Below are positions 25,750 through 34,858 of a DNA stretch of 64,000 nucleotides, piece by piece (positions within the stretch are counted from its first letter, which is position 1; each line of letters begins with the position of its first letter). This DNA comes from Micavibrio aeruginosavorus. Its GTDB lineage: Bacteria > Pseudomonadota > Alphaproteobacteria > Micavibrionales > Micavibrionaceae. The notes beneath the pieces were generated by a model. It was not told the origin of the DNA, made no database searches, and saw only the letters and a program-made list of their open reading frames with translations. Position numbers and translations under genes: made by a program. The stretch covers positions 2,320,342-2,384,341 of the forward strand of contig CP066681.1 in assembly GCA_016432265.1 (NCBI GenBank), in the 5' to 3' direction.

Positions 25750-27570
25750 TCACTCTTCCAGATAGGTCATGGCCGATTTTGGATCGACCAGACCGCTCAT
25801 CACCAGATCCACCAGTCCTTCACGGCGCGTATGCATGATCACGCCCCTATGACCAATTATATCATTAACGTTCGTCATCAGCGCCTGATAAATATCGTTC
25901 CGCGCCCCCGGTGGCAGGGTAATCATTATGGCATCCAGCAGCAAGGTGCGCCCTTGAATCCCGGTTCGATTACATAAATCGCATCCCGTCACGTTATGAG
26001 TGCGGATATCCGTTTCCGGTGTGATCCCCAATTGCCGTATCTCATCGGCATCCAGATAACGCTCAGCCTTGGTCTTATGAGCGCAACCCTGACACAGCGT
26101 CCTGACCAGACGCTGGTTCAAAATTGCCTTCACCTGTTGAGAAAGCGTATAGGTCGAGGAGCGCTCGCGCTCGTGAGGCATCAGGGAGCGCAGGCGTTCG
26201 AAAGTCTGGAGAGCGGTATCGGCATGGATAGTCGAAATCACCGTGTGGCCGGACTCGGCCGCCCGCAGCGACGTTTCCACCGTATCGCCATCGCGCATCT
26301 CGCCGATGATGATGTAATCAGGATCATGACGCATCGCGGCACGGATCAAGTCGCCGAACGAGCCTCCTGGCATGCCGGGGCGCACCTGCCACTGCGTCGC
26401 GTAGCGCAATTCGTATTCGATCGGGTCTTCAATCGTCAGCACATGCTTGCGGCGACGGTCGATCTGCTGCACACAGGCATAGAGCGTTGTGGTTTTACCC
26501 GAACCGGTAGGGCCGGAGAGAATAATCATGCCGCCGCCGCCCTTGATCTCAGGGGCCAGCAGTTTCGACAGGTAATCGGCCACGTCAGGATGGCGGCGGA
26601 AGAGTTCATCGAACCCCTTGAGCGAGGCGCGGTCAAGAAGGCGCAGCGTCAGTTTTTCGCCTTCCTGCGAATGCGGCCCGGCGGCGACGCGCACGTCGAT
26701 CTGGCGCCCCTGCCACGTAAACCCGAAACGACCATCCTTGGGAGTCGTTTTGTCACCAAAGTTCAGGCCGGCATCGCGCTTGAGCAATGTCGTCAGGCGG
26801 GCCATCGCATCGGCGGACAGCAAATGCATCGGCACCAGATCGCCATCAATCCTGTATTTGATCCAGTTCGGCGTATCGGGGCTGTTGTCCTGCAGCAGGT
26901 GGATATCACTAGCCCTCATCTGCAGCGCTTCAGCCAGCATGTCGCGCTGAAACTGATTCAGCAGCAAGCCGTTATCGATATCCGAGAGCCATTGCGCTAA
27001 AGTCTTTTCGCAGCGGTCAGCCGAAAGGTCGTGCACACGGCGCAGCGTCTGGATCAGTTCCGCGCGATCCCACATCTCGATCTCGATGCGCTGCACGGCG
27101 AAGCCGCAGCGGTTTGCTGTCGACAGCAAAGTTTTGATCTGGCGGTCGTTGACTTCATGCAGAGGCGCGATTTTCAACACGCCGTCGTGTAAGCCGATCA
27201 GATGTATGGACAAGGGCAGCCACGCCTGCACCGGCAGAACAGAACGCAGCATATCTCCCGTGGCGCGGTCGCGGATGCCCTCCTCTTCATGTTCGGAAGC
27301 GCCGCTGACCCCGGCCATGTCAAGCAACTGTTCGGTGGAGCGGCTGACCCCCTGCTCGAGCAGAACGGCCCGTTCACGCTGCACCATATCGAGATAGCGC
27401 TCGCGGCCTTCGGCGTTCCGGCGCCGGCGGTCGCCCCATTGGCGCCGTTCAAAGCCGCCGGGCGGCGTGCCGGGCATCTGACGGCGATCAGAGCCGCTGC
27501 GCTCCGCAGCCTCTGTCGCTCCTGGTCCGGGCCCCTCTGGCGGGGCTGGTGGCAAATCCTGATCCGTCAT
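25750..27570 (-). CDS. Secretion/assembly ATPase, GspE/PilB/PilQ family
   Basis: 606 residues. Walker A GPTGSGKTT (353-361), Asp box EDPIEY, Walker B region DPDYIIIGEMRD (416-427), His box STIHAD. The N2 domain has ASDIHL and KYRIDGDL. Two CxxC pairs (C493/C496 and C530/C533) form the zinc-binding tetracysteine motif of GspE and PilB-type extension ATPases, which argues against a PilT-type retraction motor. Residues 1-110 are charged, proline/arginine-rich and unlike known N1 domains. No strong ribosome binding site. The motor of this pilus-like system. Confidence 0.92.
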   Translation of the reverse strand: MTDQDLPPAPPEGPGPGATEAAERSGSDRRQMPGTPPGGFERRQWGDRRRRNAEGRERYLDMVQRERAVLLEQGVSRSTEQLLDMAGVSGASEHEEEGIRDRATGDMLRSVLPVQAWLPLSIHLIGLHDGVLKIAPLHEVNDRQIKTLLSTANRCGFAVQRIEIEMWDRAELIQTLRRVHDLSADRCEKTLAQWLSDIDNGLLLNQFQRDMLAEALQMRASDIHLLQDNSPDTPNWIKYRIDGDLVPMHLLSADAMARLTTLLKRDAGLNFGDKTTPKDGRFGFTWQGRQIDVRVAAGPHSQEGEKLTLRLLDRASLKGFDELFRRHPDVADYLSKLLAPEIKGGGGMIILSGPTGSGKTTTLYACVQQIDRRRKHVLTIEDPIEYELRYATQWQVRPGMPGGSFGDLIRAAMRHDPDYIIIGEMRDGDTVETSLRAAESGHTVISTIHADTALQTFERLRSLMPHERERSSTYTLSQQVKAILNQRLVRTLCQGCAHKTKAERYLDADEIRQLGITPETDIRTHNVTGCDLCNRTGIQGRTLLLDAIMITLPPGARNDIYQALMTNVNDIIGHRGVIMHTRREGLVDLVMSGLVDPKSAMTYLEE

Positions 27571-27600
27571 ATGAGAAACAGATTATCTCTGTTCAAGAAA

Positions 27601-29196
27601 TTAGTTGGTACCGGTAGCGGTCGACGAAGCCGTGCTGGCGCTCGAAGAGCCAGACGAACCCGCAGACCCACTCCCCGATTGTCCCGTAACACGGTTAACA
27701 GATGATAAAGAACGATCAAACAGCAGTAAAACTTTGTCGTCGCCGCTGCGGAATTCAACGCCGCTGGAGCGGATATTGACATTCCATAAGAATCCGCCGA
27801 TCACAACTTCCTCACCGTCATAGACGATACGGCTGCCGCCAGGGCCGGAAATGATCGATCTTTTTTGAGAGTGCGACGTTACGACAAATCCATCGAGAAC
27901 ACTGGCCGGATCAACACTGTCATCGCGCACGACGATAACTTCCTGATCTTCACTAGATACCAGATCACCCGGCTCCAGCGATGCCGTGCTGGTGGTGCTG
28001 GCGATACGGATCGCCTTGGAATCCTGGCTGATGATCGCCGAAGAGGTGCCGCGCACCGGCAAAACCAGAACCCCGCGTGTGCCGTCATGGGCAATCTGCA
28101 CATCATCGAGGATAGCCCCTTCGCGCACCGGCGACCACGTCAAGGTCAGCGGGCAGGCCTCTACCGGCTCGAGGACGGTTTTAGGAGCACACCCCTTCTT
28201 GCTGATGCTCACGCCGTTATCTCCGCTGGCCATCGCCACCTCGCCCAAGGTCAGCGGCGCATCGCCGATATTGACCAAAGACACGGTAATCGAGGATGTC
28301 GTCGCCACGCCGGAACCGAAATCGACTTTCTCCTGAGAGGCCACCAGCAATCCCTTGCCCGGCACCGGGCGCGGGAACGGCTTGGCCTGCGTGGTTTCAT
28401 CAGGCTTGAATTCACCGTCCAGCTTCACGCTCGCCACAGATGTCGGGCCGCTATGTTCGATCAAAAGAACGCCGCTCGCCTGCCCTTCCAGAACGGGCGA
28501 CCACGTCACCGTCACAATACAGGCCTGCCCCGGCATCAGACGCGAGCAATCCGTGCGCAACGAATAACCGGATTGCGCGGCTGCCTCGATATAGATGGCA
28601 TTGATATCAATCGGATCGGATGTGATATTGCGCATCACAACGCCGCGCACCACTGATTGCGCCGATTCCAGGTCGCCGAAATCGAGCTCGGTCGGGATAG
28701 CTTCGATATCGCTGATAAATTCCTTTTCCCCCGCATCCGCCGCCGAAACCGTGCCGGACAGCGTCGCCGTCACCAGACGGGCACGGCCACTGTGGCGCAT
28801 CAGCATTTCCACGCGCCAGCTTCCGGCCTGCAATCCCTTGACCGATACGGACACCGCGCACACCGATCCGGCGGCCAGCTCTTCATTACAGTTGTTCAGA
28901 GCCACACTTGATGAAACGGTCGATGAAGGGTAAAGCTGGATCGCGCCCGCCTGCAGAGGGCGGCCGCTGTCGTTGCGGAACAAAACCACGACCTGCGACG
29001 TTGCCCCTACGGAAATCTGCCCGCCATCGATCACCGGCTGCACCGGCACCAGATCGCCGCCGCCTCCGGCCTGATTCGCGCCACCACGCGATGGCGGATC
29101 GCCGAAAGCCGATTGCGCCAAAGCAGGAGAGCGCGGGCAAGCAGCCCCCAGCCCCATCAACCCCAAAACCAGCAATGTCCGCAATGAATTCTTCAT
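27601..29196 (-). CDS. Periplasmic protein with choice-of-anchor-D (ASH/Ig-like) repeats
   Basis: About 531 residues. Signal peptide (MKNSLRTLLVLGLMGLGAAC through ALAQ), then three Ig-like repeats of about 110 residues with matching features: DFGDLESAQSV..., a central Cys ending as CxVTVTWSP or CPLTLTWSP, and a GxVLL or GVLVLPVRGTS strand. The C-terminal region (about 400-500) is beta-rich and the tail is Ser/Gly/Thr low-complexity. Start ATG 29196 has GAAGG upstream; ATG 29211 overlaps the secretin stop but lacks spacing. It lies between secretin and ATPase, where a PilP/GspC-like connector is expected, so it may link the secretin to the inner membrane or act as a periplasmic scaffold. Confidence 0.75.
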   Translation of the reverse strand: MKNSLRTLLVLGLMGLGAACPRSPALAQSAFGDPPSRGGANQAGGGGDLVPVQPVIDGGQISVGATSQVVVLFRNDSGRPLQAGAIQLYPSSTVSSSVALNNCNEELAAGSVCAVSVSVKGLQAGSWRVEMLMRHSGRARLVTATLSGTVSAADAGEKEFISDIEAIPTELDFGDLESAQSVVRGVVMRNITSDPIDINAIYIEAAAQSGYSLRTDCSRLMPGQACIVTVTWSPVLEGQASGVLLIEHSGPTSVASVKLDGEFKPDETTQAKPFPRPVPGKGLLVASQEKVDFGSGVATTSSITVSLVNIGDAPLTLGEVAMASGDNGVSISKKGCAPKTVLEPVEACPLTLTWSPVREGAILDDVQIAHDGTRGVLVLPVRGTSSAIISQDSKAIRIASTTSTASLEPGDLVSSEDQEVIVVRDDSVDPASVLDGFVVTSHSQKRSIISGPGGSRIVYDGEEVVIGGFLWNVNIRSSGVEFRSGDDKVLLLFDRSLSSVNRVTGQSGSGSAGSSGSSSASTASSTATGTN

Positions 29197-29207
29197 TCTA
29201 CCTTCGA

Positions 29208-30821
29208 TCATCCTCCTGACGGATCCATCAGATCCGGAGACACCGAGCCCAACGGCACGGGCGCACCTGCCGCAGGAGAATCCGGCAGCGGCGTAACCAC
29301 GACATCCGGTTCAACGTTGCGGCCTTCATACGGAGCCGCATCAGCGACCGGAACCGCGCTCACAGACGGATTATACGACCGGATGGAGTTATAGTGCTCA
29401 TCCTCCGTCGGGCTGGTATAAACGATGACGCGCGGACGCAACAGGAACACTAACTCCAGATTTTGCGTCGTGACCGTGCGGCTGGTCGGAATAAACGGCT
29501 TCATGAAGCCAATCCCCTGCTTGTCATAGGAATCCGACTCGCGCACCAGTCCGGCAATCAGCACAGAATCTCCCGGTCGTACACGAATCTGCGTCGTCAG
29601 CTCGCGCTCGGTCGATTTAGGCAACTGCACCGTGGTGCTGCCGCCATCGCCCGACTGGAAATCGAAATCCTCGATCTCGGACACATCGGTCAGGACGATC
29701 TCGACATCAGCGTACACGGTCGCGTTATCCCAGGCGCTGGCAATGGTGAGGGTAAAACCCGTATCGATCGAACTGGTATTGACCGATGTCCGGCTCAATC
29801 CATCGTCAATCGTCTCGGATACTTCCGCCACGTAGTTTTCCGTGTCGGCAGCGCGCAGCTTCGCTTCGGAGCCCGAAAGCACAGTGATCTGCGGCTGGGA
29901 AATCGTTTTCACTGCGCCGAAAGTCGAGAGAAAATCAAGAATCTTGGTCGGAGAGAACACCCCGCCATCGGCGCCCTGCGTCGTGGGCAATCCGATGCTG
30001 ATCGGGTTGGTAAAATCAGCCCCGACGGCGCCATCGACCTCGATATTGGCAGCAAACTTGCCGAAGCTATCCAGCAGATCCCAACGAACACCCGCCGAGT
30101 TGCCCGAATCGAGAGCCACTTCCCATATATAGGTTTCAAAAACAATCAGCGCCGTGCTGGAACGCATGCGCTGGAAATAGCGCGCCGCAATCTCGGCGCT
30201 GCGCTGCGAGGCCCGGTAAACCAGCGTTCTCGTCGACGGATCGACCGTGACCGTAGCCCCGTCGCCCAGCACCGCCTGCAAGCCGGTAGCAACGTTTTGC
30301 ATGAACGCCGCGTCCTGGCTGATCGGCGGAATTTTGACGGTGAATGTCTGTTTGTCTTTTACGACCAGCAAGCCGTTTTCATAGCTGCAGTAAAGATCGG
30401 CAAGGCCGCAAACGTTGCGAATGACCTGATCCACAGGCCCGCTCAAGTTGGCGACAGTGATGCGGCGGTTAAGGCCTTCCTCGCTTTCGAACGCAAGCGG
30501 CACTTCATAATCGGCCAATATCAGTTGCAAAGCACCCGCCAATGTTTCCGAGCGCAACTCAAACGGGCCGACATGATCTTTAGGCAACGGATCATCCGCG
30601 CTGACTTCCGGCACCAGCACATCCTTGCCCAGAGGCAGGTACATCACGCTGTCCGGACGCTCGTTGATCGCTTCCTTGCGCTGCTCGGCCTGATTGGGGG
30701 TCGGGATATTCAAAACGCGCCCCCCCGGAACGCTGGCATCCGCGCACCCCAGCAGCCACACGGAAAGGGCCGTCGCCGCCATCACATTACGCCACACAGA
30801 CATCTTTCCGCCCAACATCAT
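29208..30821 (-). CDS. Secretin lipoprotein, type IVb pilus PilN-like
   Basis: About 537 residues. Lipobox LLGC with Cys at 26, so outer-membrane-anchored. An N-terminal domain (about 70-140, ETLAGALQLILADYEVPLAF then ENGLLVVKDKQTFTV) resembles the secretin N0 (STN) domain; the C-terminal secretin domain runs from about 250 to 490 and includes VKTISQPQITVLSGSEAKLR, a Ser/Thr region, and RPGDSVLIAGLVRESDSYDK with LVFLLRPRVI. Several ATG codons occur near the N terminus (30821, 30818, 30803); GAGAGGG upstream suits the first. It would form the exit channel for the fibre or secreted protein. Confidence 0.88.
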   Translation of the reverse strand: MMLGGKMSVWRNVMAATALSVWLLGCADASVPGGRVLNIPTPNQAEQRKEAINERPDSVMYLPLGKDVLVPEVSADDPLPKDHVGPFELRSETLAGALQLILADYEVPLAFESEEGLNRRITVANLSGPVDQVIRNVCGLADLYCSYENGLLVVKDKQTFTVKIPPISQDAAFMQNVATGLQAVLGDGATVTVDPSTRTLVYRASQRSAEIAARYFQRMRSSTALIVFETYIWEVALDSGNSAGVRWDLLDSFGKFAANIEVDGAVGADFTNPISIGLPTTQGADGGVFSPTKILDFLSTFGAVKTISQPQITVLSGSEAKLRAADTENYVAEVSETIDDGLSRTSVNTSSIDTGFTLTIASAWDNATVYADVEIVLTDVSEIEDFDFQSGDGGSTTVQLPKSTERELTTQIRVRPGDSVLIAGLVRESDSYDKQGIGFMKPFIPTSRTVTTQNLELVFLLRPRVIVYTSPTEDEHYNSIRSYNPSVSAVPVADAAPYEGRNVEPDVVVTPLPDSPAAGAPVPLGSVSPDLMDPSGG

Positions 30822-30822
30822 T

Positions 30823-31218
30823 CTAATGCCCTCTCCCGCCCTTACGGGGCGCAGCCAAGGCACGCTCCACAGTATGCAGCAGACGTTCTTTTTGCACCGG
30901 CTTCATCAGAACGGCCGCCACGCCGTACTTGCCCGCCTGCTCCAGCAGGTCGGCAGTATCGTCGCCCGTGACCAGTATGACCGGCAATTTGCTCTCGTTA
31001 TCCCTTAAAATCTTGATGAATTCAAAACCACCCATCGGATCCATCCGCACATCGACGACAGCAATCCCAATCGCCGGATCGGACTCGATGCAGGAAAGCG
31101 CCGCATCGCCATCCGTAGCTTCGTGCGTCTCATAGCCAACCCCTTTCAGGTGGCTGACAATCTGCATGCGCACAAAATCATTATCTTCGACAACGAGCAC
31201 TTTACGGCTTTCAGGCAT
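30823..31218 (-). CDS. Single-domain response regulator
   Basis: 131 residues, one receiver domain with VVEDND (acidic pocket), phospho-acceptor Asp in GIAVVDVRMDPMGG, Thr in ILVTGDD and Lys in VLMKPV. There is no output domain, so it acts by protein contact or phosphate transfer. It is the first gene of the leftward secretin operon; its stop is one base before the secretin ATG. A phosphorelay kinase with HPt lies at the far end of the block. Confidence 0.9.
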   Translation of the reverse strand: MPESRKVLVVEDNDFVRMQIVSHLKGVGYETHEATDGDAALSCIESDPAIGIAVVDVRMDPMGGFEFIKILRDNESKLPVILVTGDDTADLLEQAGKYGVAAVLMKPVQKERLLHTVERALAAPRKGGRGH

Positions 31219-31430
31219 GGAAAATTTATGAATCCAAAATCATATGAACATGAGCAGGAGTCTCTAATCCAAAGCGCTCCCCACGCGCCGAATCAACCGC
31301 TGCCGTTACTAAATAGAGCAAATTGTTAATAAATCCGCAATGATCCACAGAAAGCTTTTTTTCCTCTATCCACGATAAACTCGCCATTCCCGAATTGACC
31401 TCTTTCCCGCCACATGCCACCTTGCCGCCT

Positions 31431-31937
31431 ATGTTGGGATGGATCGCACTGCTCTGCCTTGTCGCCGCCACAGCGCTGCTGCTGGCACTATCCATAATCG
31501 ACCTGCGCACGCGCTTATTACCCAATATACTGGTACTTCCCCTCGCCCTGCTCGGCATAATTTTTCATATATCGACAAAATGGCACTATCTTGACCCGGC
31601 ACTGGTTCTGCTCGGCGGAATTACCGGATACGGCATTCTCTTCACCATTCGCGCGATCGCAAATTATGTCTACAAACAAGACGCCCTGGGCCTGGGCGAT
31701 GTAAAGCTTCTGGGCGCTGCAGGATTATGGTTGGGGCCGCAGATGGTGATGCTGGCATTGTCACTGGGGGCGTTCGCCGGACTGGTGCATGGTACCGGGG
31801 TGGCGCTACAGATCGCCTGGCAGGAAAAGAAGCCGCCGCGATTCGGCGGCCTGAAAATTCCGGCCGGGCCCGGTTTTGCCATCGGCATCATCCTGACCGC
31901 GTTTTATATGTTTCATGATTTCAGCCCCCGTTTATAA
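31431..31937 (+). CDS. Prepilin peptidase (short A24 type)
   Basis: About 168 residues with five or six membrane spans. The two active-site aspartates of this aspartic peptidase family are visible in LSIIDLRTRLLPN and GLGDVKLLGAAGLW (GxGDxK). The N-terminal methylase domain of PilD is missing, as in TadV/CpaA-type or type IVb enzymes. Start is uncertain: ATG 31431 or TTG 31395, neither with a good ribosome binding site. It is divergent from the receiver/secretin operon and very likely matures the two prepilin-like proteins. Confidence 0.85.
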   Translation: MLGWIALLCLVAATALLLALSIIDLRTRLLPNILVLPLALLGIIFHISTKWHYLDPALVLLGGITGYGILFTIRAIANYVYKQDALGLGDVKLLGAAGLWLGPQMVMLALSLGAFAGLVHGTGVALQIAWQEKKPPRFGGLKIPAGPGFAIGIILTAFYMFHDFSPRL

Positions 31938-31958
31938 AAGCGAAAAGAAGGTAAGCCA

Positions 31959-33179
31959 ATGAGTGGCCCGTTAAATGGTATCCGCGTTCTCGATCTCTCC
32001 CGCGTGCTGGCGGGCCCCTCGTGCACGCAAATTCTGGGCGACCTTGGCGCAGACATCATCAAGGTTGAAAAGCCGGGCGAAGGCGACGATACGCGCAAAT
32101 GGGGCCCGCCCTTTTTGAAAGACGCCGCTGGGAACGATACGGCAGAAAGCGCCTATTACCTCTCCTGCAACCGCAACAAGCGCTCGATTGCCGTCGATAT
32201 CGCGCACCCCGAAGGCCAGAAGCTCATTCATGGACTGCTCGGGCATTGCGACATCCTGATCGAGAACTTCAAAGTCGGCGGACTGGAAAAATACGGACTG
32301 GGTTATGAACAGATCAAAGCACAGCACCCGCATATCATTTACGCCTCGATCACCGGCTTCGGTCAGACCGGGCCGCTTGCCAGCGAGCCGGGTTATGATC
32401 TGATGGCGCAAGCCTTGGGCGGGTTGATGGCCGTCACGGGCGAGCCTGAGGGCATGCCGATGAAGGTGGGCGTGGCCTTGAGCGATATCATGACCGGGCT
32501 TTATGCCGCGATCGGCGTCCTGGCCGCTTTGCACAAACGCAAGGAGACGGGCCGCGGCGATCTGGTCGATGTCGCCCTGCTCGATTGCACGCTCGCCAGC
32601 CTTACCAACCTCGCCCAGTTTTATCTTACAGGCGGCGCTCCGGCCAAACGCTGGGGCAACGCGCACTCGACCATCGTCCCTTATCAGGCTTTTCCGGCGG
32701 CTGACGGCCACCTCATTATCGCGGTCGGCAACGACAAGCAATTCGCAAGGCTCTCTGGCTTGCTCGGACACCCGGAATGGGCGCAGGACGAGCGCTTTTC
32801 CACAAACCGCGCCCGCGTCTCCCACCGCGATCTGATTGTCTCGCTGATCGGCGCCATCACACCGGCACGCACGGTCGCCGACTGGGTCAAAGCCTTGCAG
32901 GATATCGACATCCCCACAGGCCCCGTCAACCGGATGGATCAGGTTTTCGCCATGGAACAAATACAAGCGCGCGGCATGGAGATTGAAATGAATCACCCGA
33001 CATCACCAGCGCCGATACATCTTGTCGGCAGCCCGCTGAAACTGACCGAGAATCCCGTCGAATACCGATTGCCGCCACCCATCTGCGGCGAGCATACGCA
33101 CCAGATTCTCAAAGACATTCTGAATAAAAACGATGCAGAGATGAAAGAACTGGTCAAGGCCGGGATCGTATCAACCTGA
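31959..33179 (+). CDS. Acyl-CoA:carboxylate CoA-transferase, family III (CaiB/BaiF)
   Basis: 406 residues. The opening LNGIRVLDLSRVLAGPSCTQ and LGADIIKVEKPGEGD are family hallmarks; the catalytic Asp lies in GYDLMAQALGGLM. It moves CoA between an acyl-CoA and a carboxylate through an Asp-CoA thioester intermediate; the substrates cannot be told. AAGAAGG precedes the ATG. It follows the prepilin peptidase by 21 bases, so co-transcription is possible without functional connection. Confidence 0.92.
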   Translation: MSGPLNGIRVLDLSRVLAGPSCTQILGDLGADIIKVEKPGEGDDTRKWGPPFLKDAAGNDTAESAYYLSCNRNKRSIAVDIAHPEGQKLIHGLLGHCDILIENFKVGGLEKYGLGYEQIKAQHPHIIYASITGFGQTGPLASEPGYDLMAQALGGLMAVTGEPEGMPMKVGVALSDIMTGLYAAIGVLAALHKRKETGRGDLVDVALLDCTLASLTNLAQFYLTGGAPAKRWGNAHSTIVPYQAFPAADGHLIIAVGNDKQFARLSGLLGHPEWAQDERFSTNRARVSHRDLIVSLIGAITPARTVADWVKALQDIDIPTGPVNRMDQVFAMEQIQARGMEIEMNHPTSPAPIHLVGSPLKLTENPVEYRLPPPICGEHTHQILKDILNKNDAEMKELVKAGIVST

Positions 33180-33188
33180 CGGTGCCAT

Positions 33189-33893
33189 CTAGCGAAACAG
33201 CGCTAAAACCTTAAACACCGAATTGCTACCAATTGAAGCAGGCTCCATGAACTGAATATGCCTGTGCGCCTCCGCCAGAGTTTCTTTCTTTTCGGCATCC
33301 GTCAGCCCTTGCAAGGGGGATGGGCCGTGTAGGCGATCCAGCTCGCTGTTGATATGCGCGACGGTCGCGGGGGAAGGATTCCACTCGAGCGGCGCCTTAT
33401 CACCAAAGAGCTGTTGGCATCGATAAGACAGCTCTCCGATGTATCCTGTGGTCATGGCATCCGGATCGTAATAGGCGGGCCGTGTTTCAGGATCCCTGAG
33501 ATTGATGAAATGCTGGATATCTTCAGGACTATAACCGCTCATCGCCCCGTAACAAATCGCAGGAGAATCCCTTTGTCTGTCGTAATCAAGGAACGCAAGC
33601 GCCGGATTAAGCTCTATGAGCTTATCCGCCAGATCAGCAAACAGCTTGAAAGGGTCGCACACATCCCAACGACTAACCCCAAGCCGCGTCATATGAATTT
33701 TGAATGCCGTTTGATCGACTAAGTTTTCGGCCGCCCCCTTCACCGTAGGCACGTATTCCGCTAGTTGCAACGGGGGCATATCCCCAGGCATCCGATAGGT
33801 GTGCGCCACACCCTGCACCCCCGTAACATCCTCGAAACGGCGAGTTTCTGAATAAAATTCAGTTGTTCTTGCCTGCCAGAGTTTTTTCAGCAT
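33189..33893 (-). CDS. Hypothetical protein
   Basis: 234 soluble residues, no membrane span. Contains CYGAMSGYSPEDIQHFINLR and a C-terminal helical part; no known family. Leftward, convergent with the CoA transferase (9-base gap) and divergent from pyrB (40 bases between starts). Confidence 0.6.
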   Translation of the reverse strand: MLKKLWQARTTEFYSETRRFEDVTGVQGVAHTYRMPGDMPPLQLAEYVPTVKGAAENLVDQTAFKIHMTRLGVSRWDVCDPFKLFADLADKLIELNPALAFLDYDRQRDSPAICYGAMSGYSPEDIQHFINLRDPETRPAYYDPDAMTTGYIGELSYRCQQLFGDKAPLEWNPSPATVAHINSELDRLHGPSPLQGLTDAEKKETLAEAHRHIQFMEPASIGSNSVFKVLALFR

Positions 33894-33933
33894 ACTGCAT
33901 CATAAATCAAAATCTTTAAATTATGTTAAAAAC

Positions 33934-34845
33934 ATGAAACACCTCACCGGCATCTCCGACCTATCCGACAGCGATATCCGTGCCCTGCTCGATCAGGGGC
34001 ACGACTATGCCGATGCCCTTGATCGCGGCGATTTCCGCTCCGACCGCCTCAAGGGCCGCGTCATCGTCAACATGTTTCTTGAAAATTCAACCCGCACACG
34101 CACATCATTTGAAATGGCAGCCCTGCGACTAAGCGCATCGCTGATCAACTGGGATGCGGAAACAAGCTCTCTCAAAAAGGGTGAGAGTTTCAGCGATACC
34201 GTGCGTACGCTCGGGGCCATGCACCCGGACGCTCTTGTTATTCGCTCCGCGGAATACGAAGCCCCGCATGCGGTGGCGCGGATCGTCGAATGCCCGGTGA
34301 TCAACGCGGGCGATAGCTGGCGCGAACACCCGACACAGGCATTGCTGGATACGCTAACGCTGGAACGCCATTACAAAACCAGAGGTCTGTCCGGCCTGAC
34401 CATCGCGATTTGCGGCGATGTCTCGCACAGCCGCGTGGCGGGCTCGGGCATGCAGATATTTTCGCGCCTCGGCGCCAAAGTGCGCGTGATCGCCCCGCCC
34501 TTTCTGATGCCGAACAAATTCCCGGCAGACGGAATAGAAACATTCACCTCGCTGGAAGAGGGGCTGCCCGGTTGCGATGTCGTGATGATGCTCAGAAACC
34601 AAAAAGAACGCATGAACGAAGACCTGATCCCGGGCGACGCGGCTTTCCACCGCCAATACGGCCTGACGCATGAGCGTCTGGCGCTGGCGAACAAAAACGC
34701 CGTCGTCATGCACCCCGCACCCATGAACCGGGGCATCGAGATTTCCGACGACGTGGCCGACGACCCGCAACGCAGCCTGATTTTCACCCAGATGAAAAAC
34801 GGCGTCCCTGCGCGCATGGCTGTGCTGGATTTGCTTGTGAGATAA
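33934..34845 (+). CDS. pyrB: Aspartate carbamoyltransferase catalytic subunit
   Basis: Second step of de novo pyrimidine synthesis. Carbamoyl-phosphate site LENSTRTRTSFE (about 50-61), DTVRTLGAMHPDALVIRS, HPTQALLDTLTL, and the Asp loop MLRNQKERM. 303 residues is normal. In most alphaproteobacteria pyrC follows; here the next gene is on the other strand. Confidence 0.96.
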   Translation: MKHLTGISDLSDSDIRALLDQGHDYADALDRGDFRSDRLKGRVIVNMFLENSTRTRTSFEMAALRLSASLINWDAETSSLKKGESFSDTVRTLGAMHPDALVIRSAEYEAPHAVARIVECPVINAGDSWREHPTQALLDTLTLERHYKTRGLSGLTIAICGDVSHSRVAGSGMQIFSRLGAKVRVIAPPFLMPNKFPADGIETFTSLEEGLPGCDVVMMLRNQKERMNEDLIPGDAAFHRQYGLTHERLALANKNAVVMHPAPMNRGIEISDDVADDPQRSLIFTQMKNGVPARMAVLDLLVR

Positions 34846-34858
34846 GATTTACCCGCGA

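Noticed and set aside
29463-30971. A 502-codon rightward open frame opposite the secretin
   Set aside because: Arg/His/Gln-rich product with no domain; the secretin on the other strand has clear family motifs.
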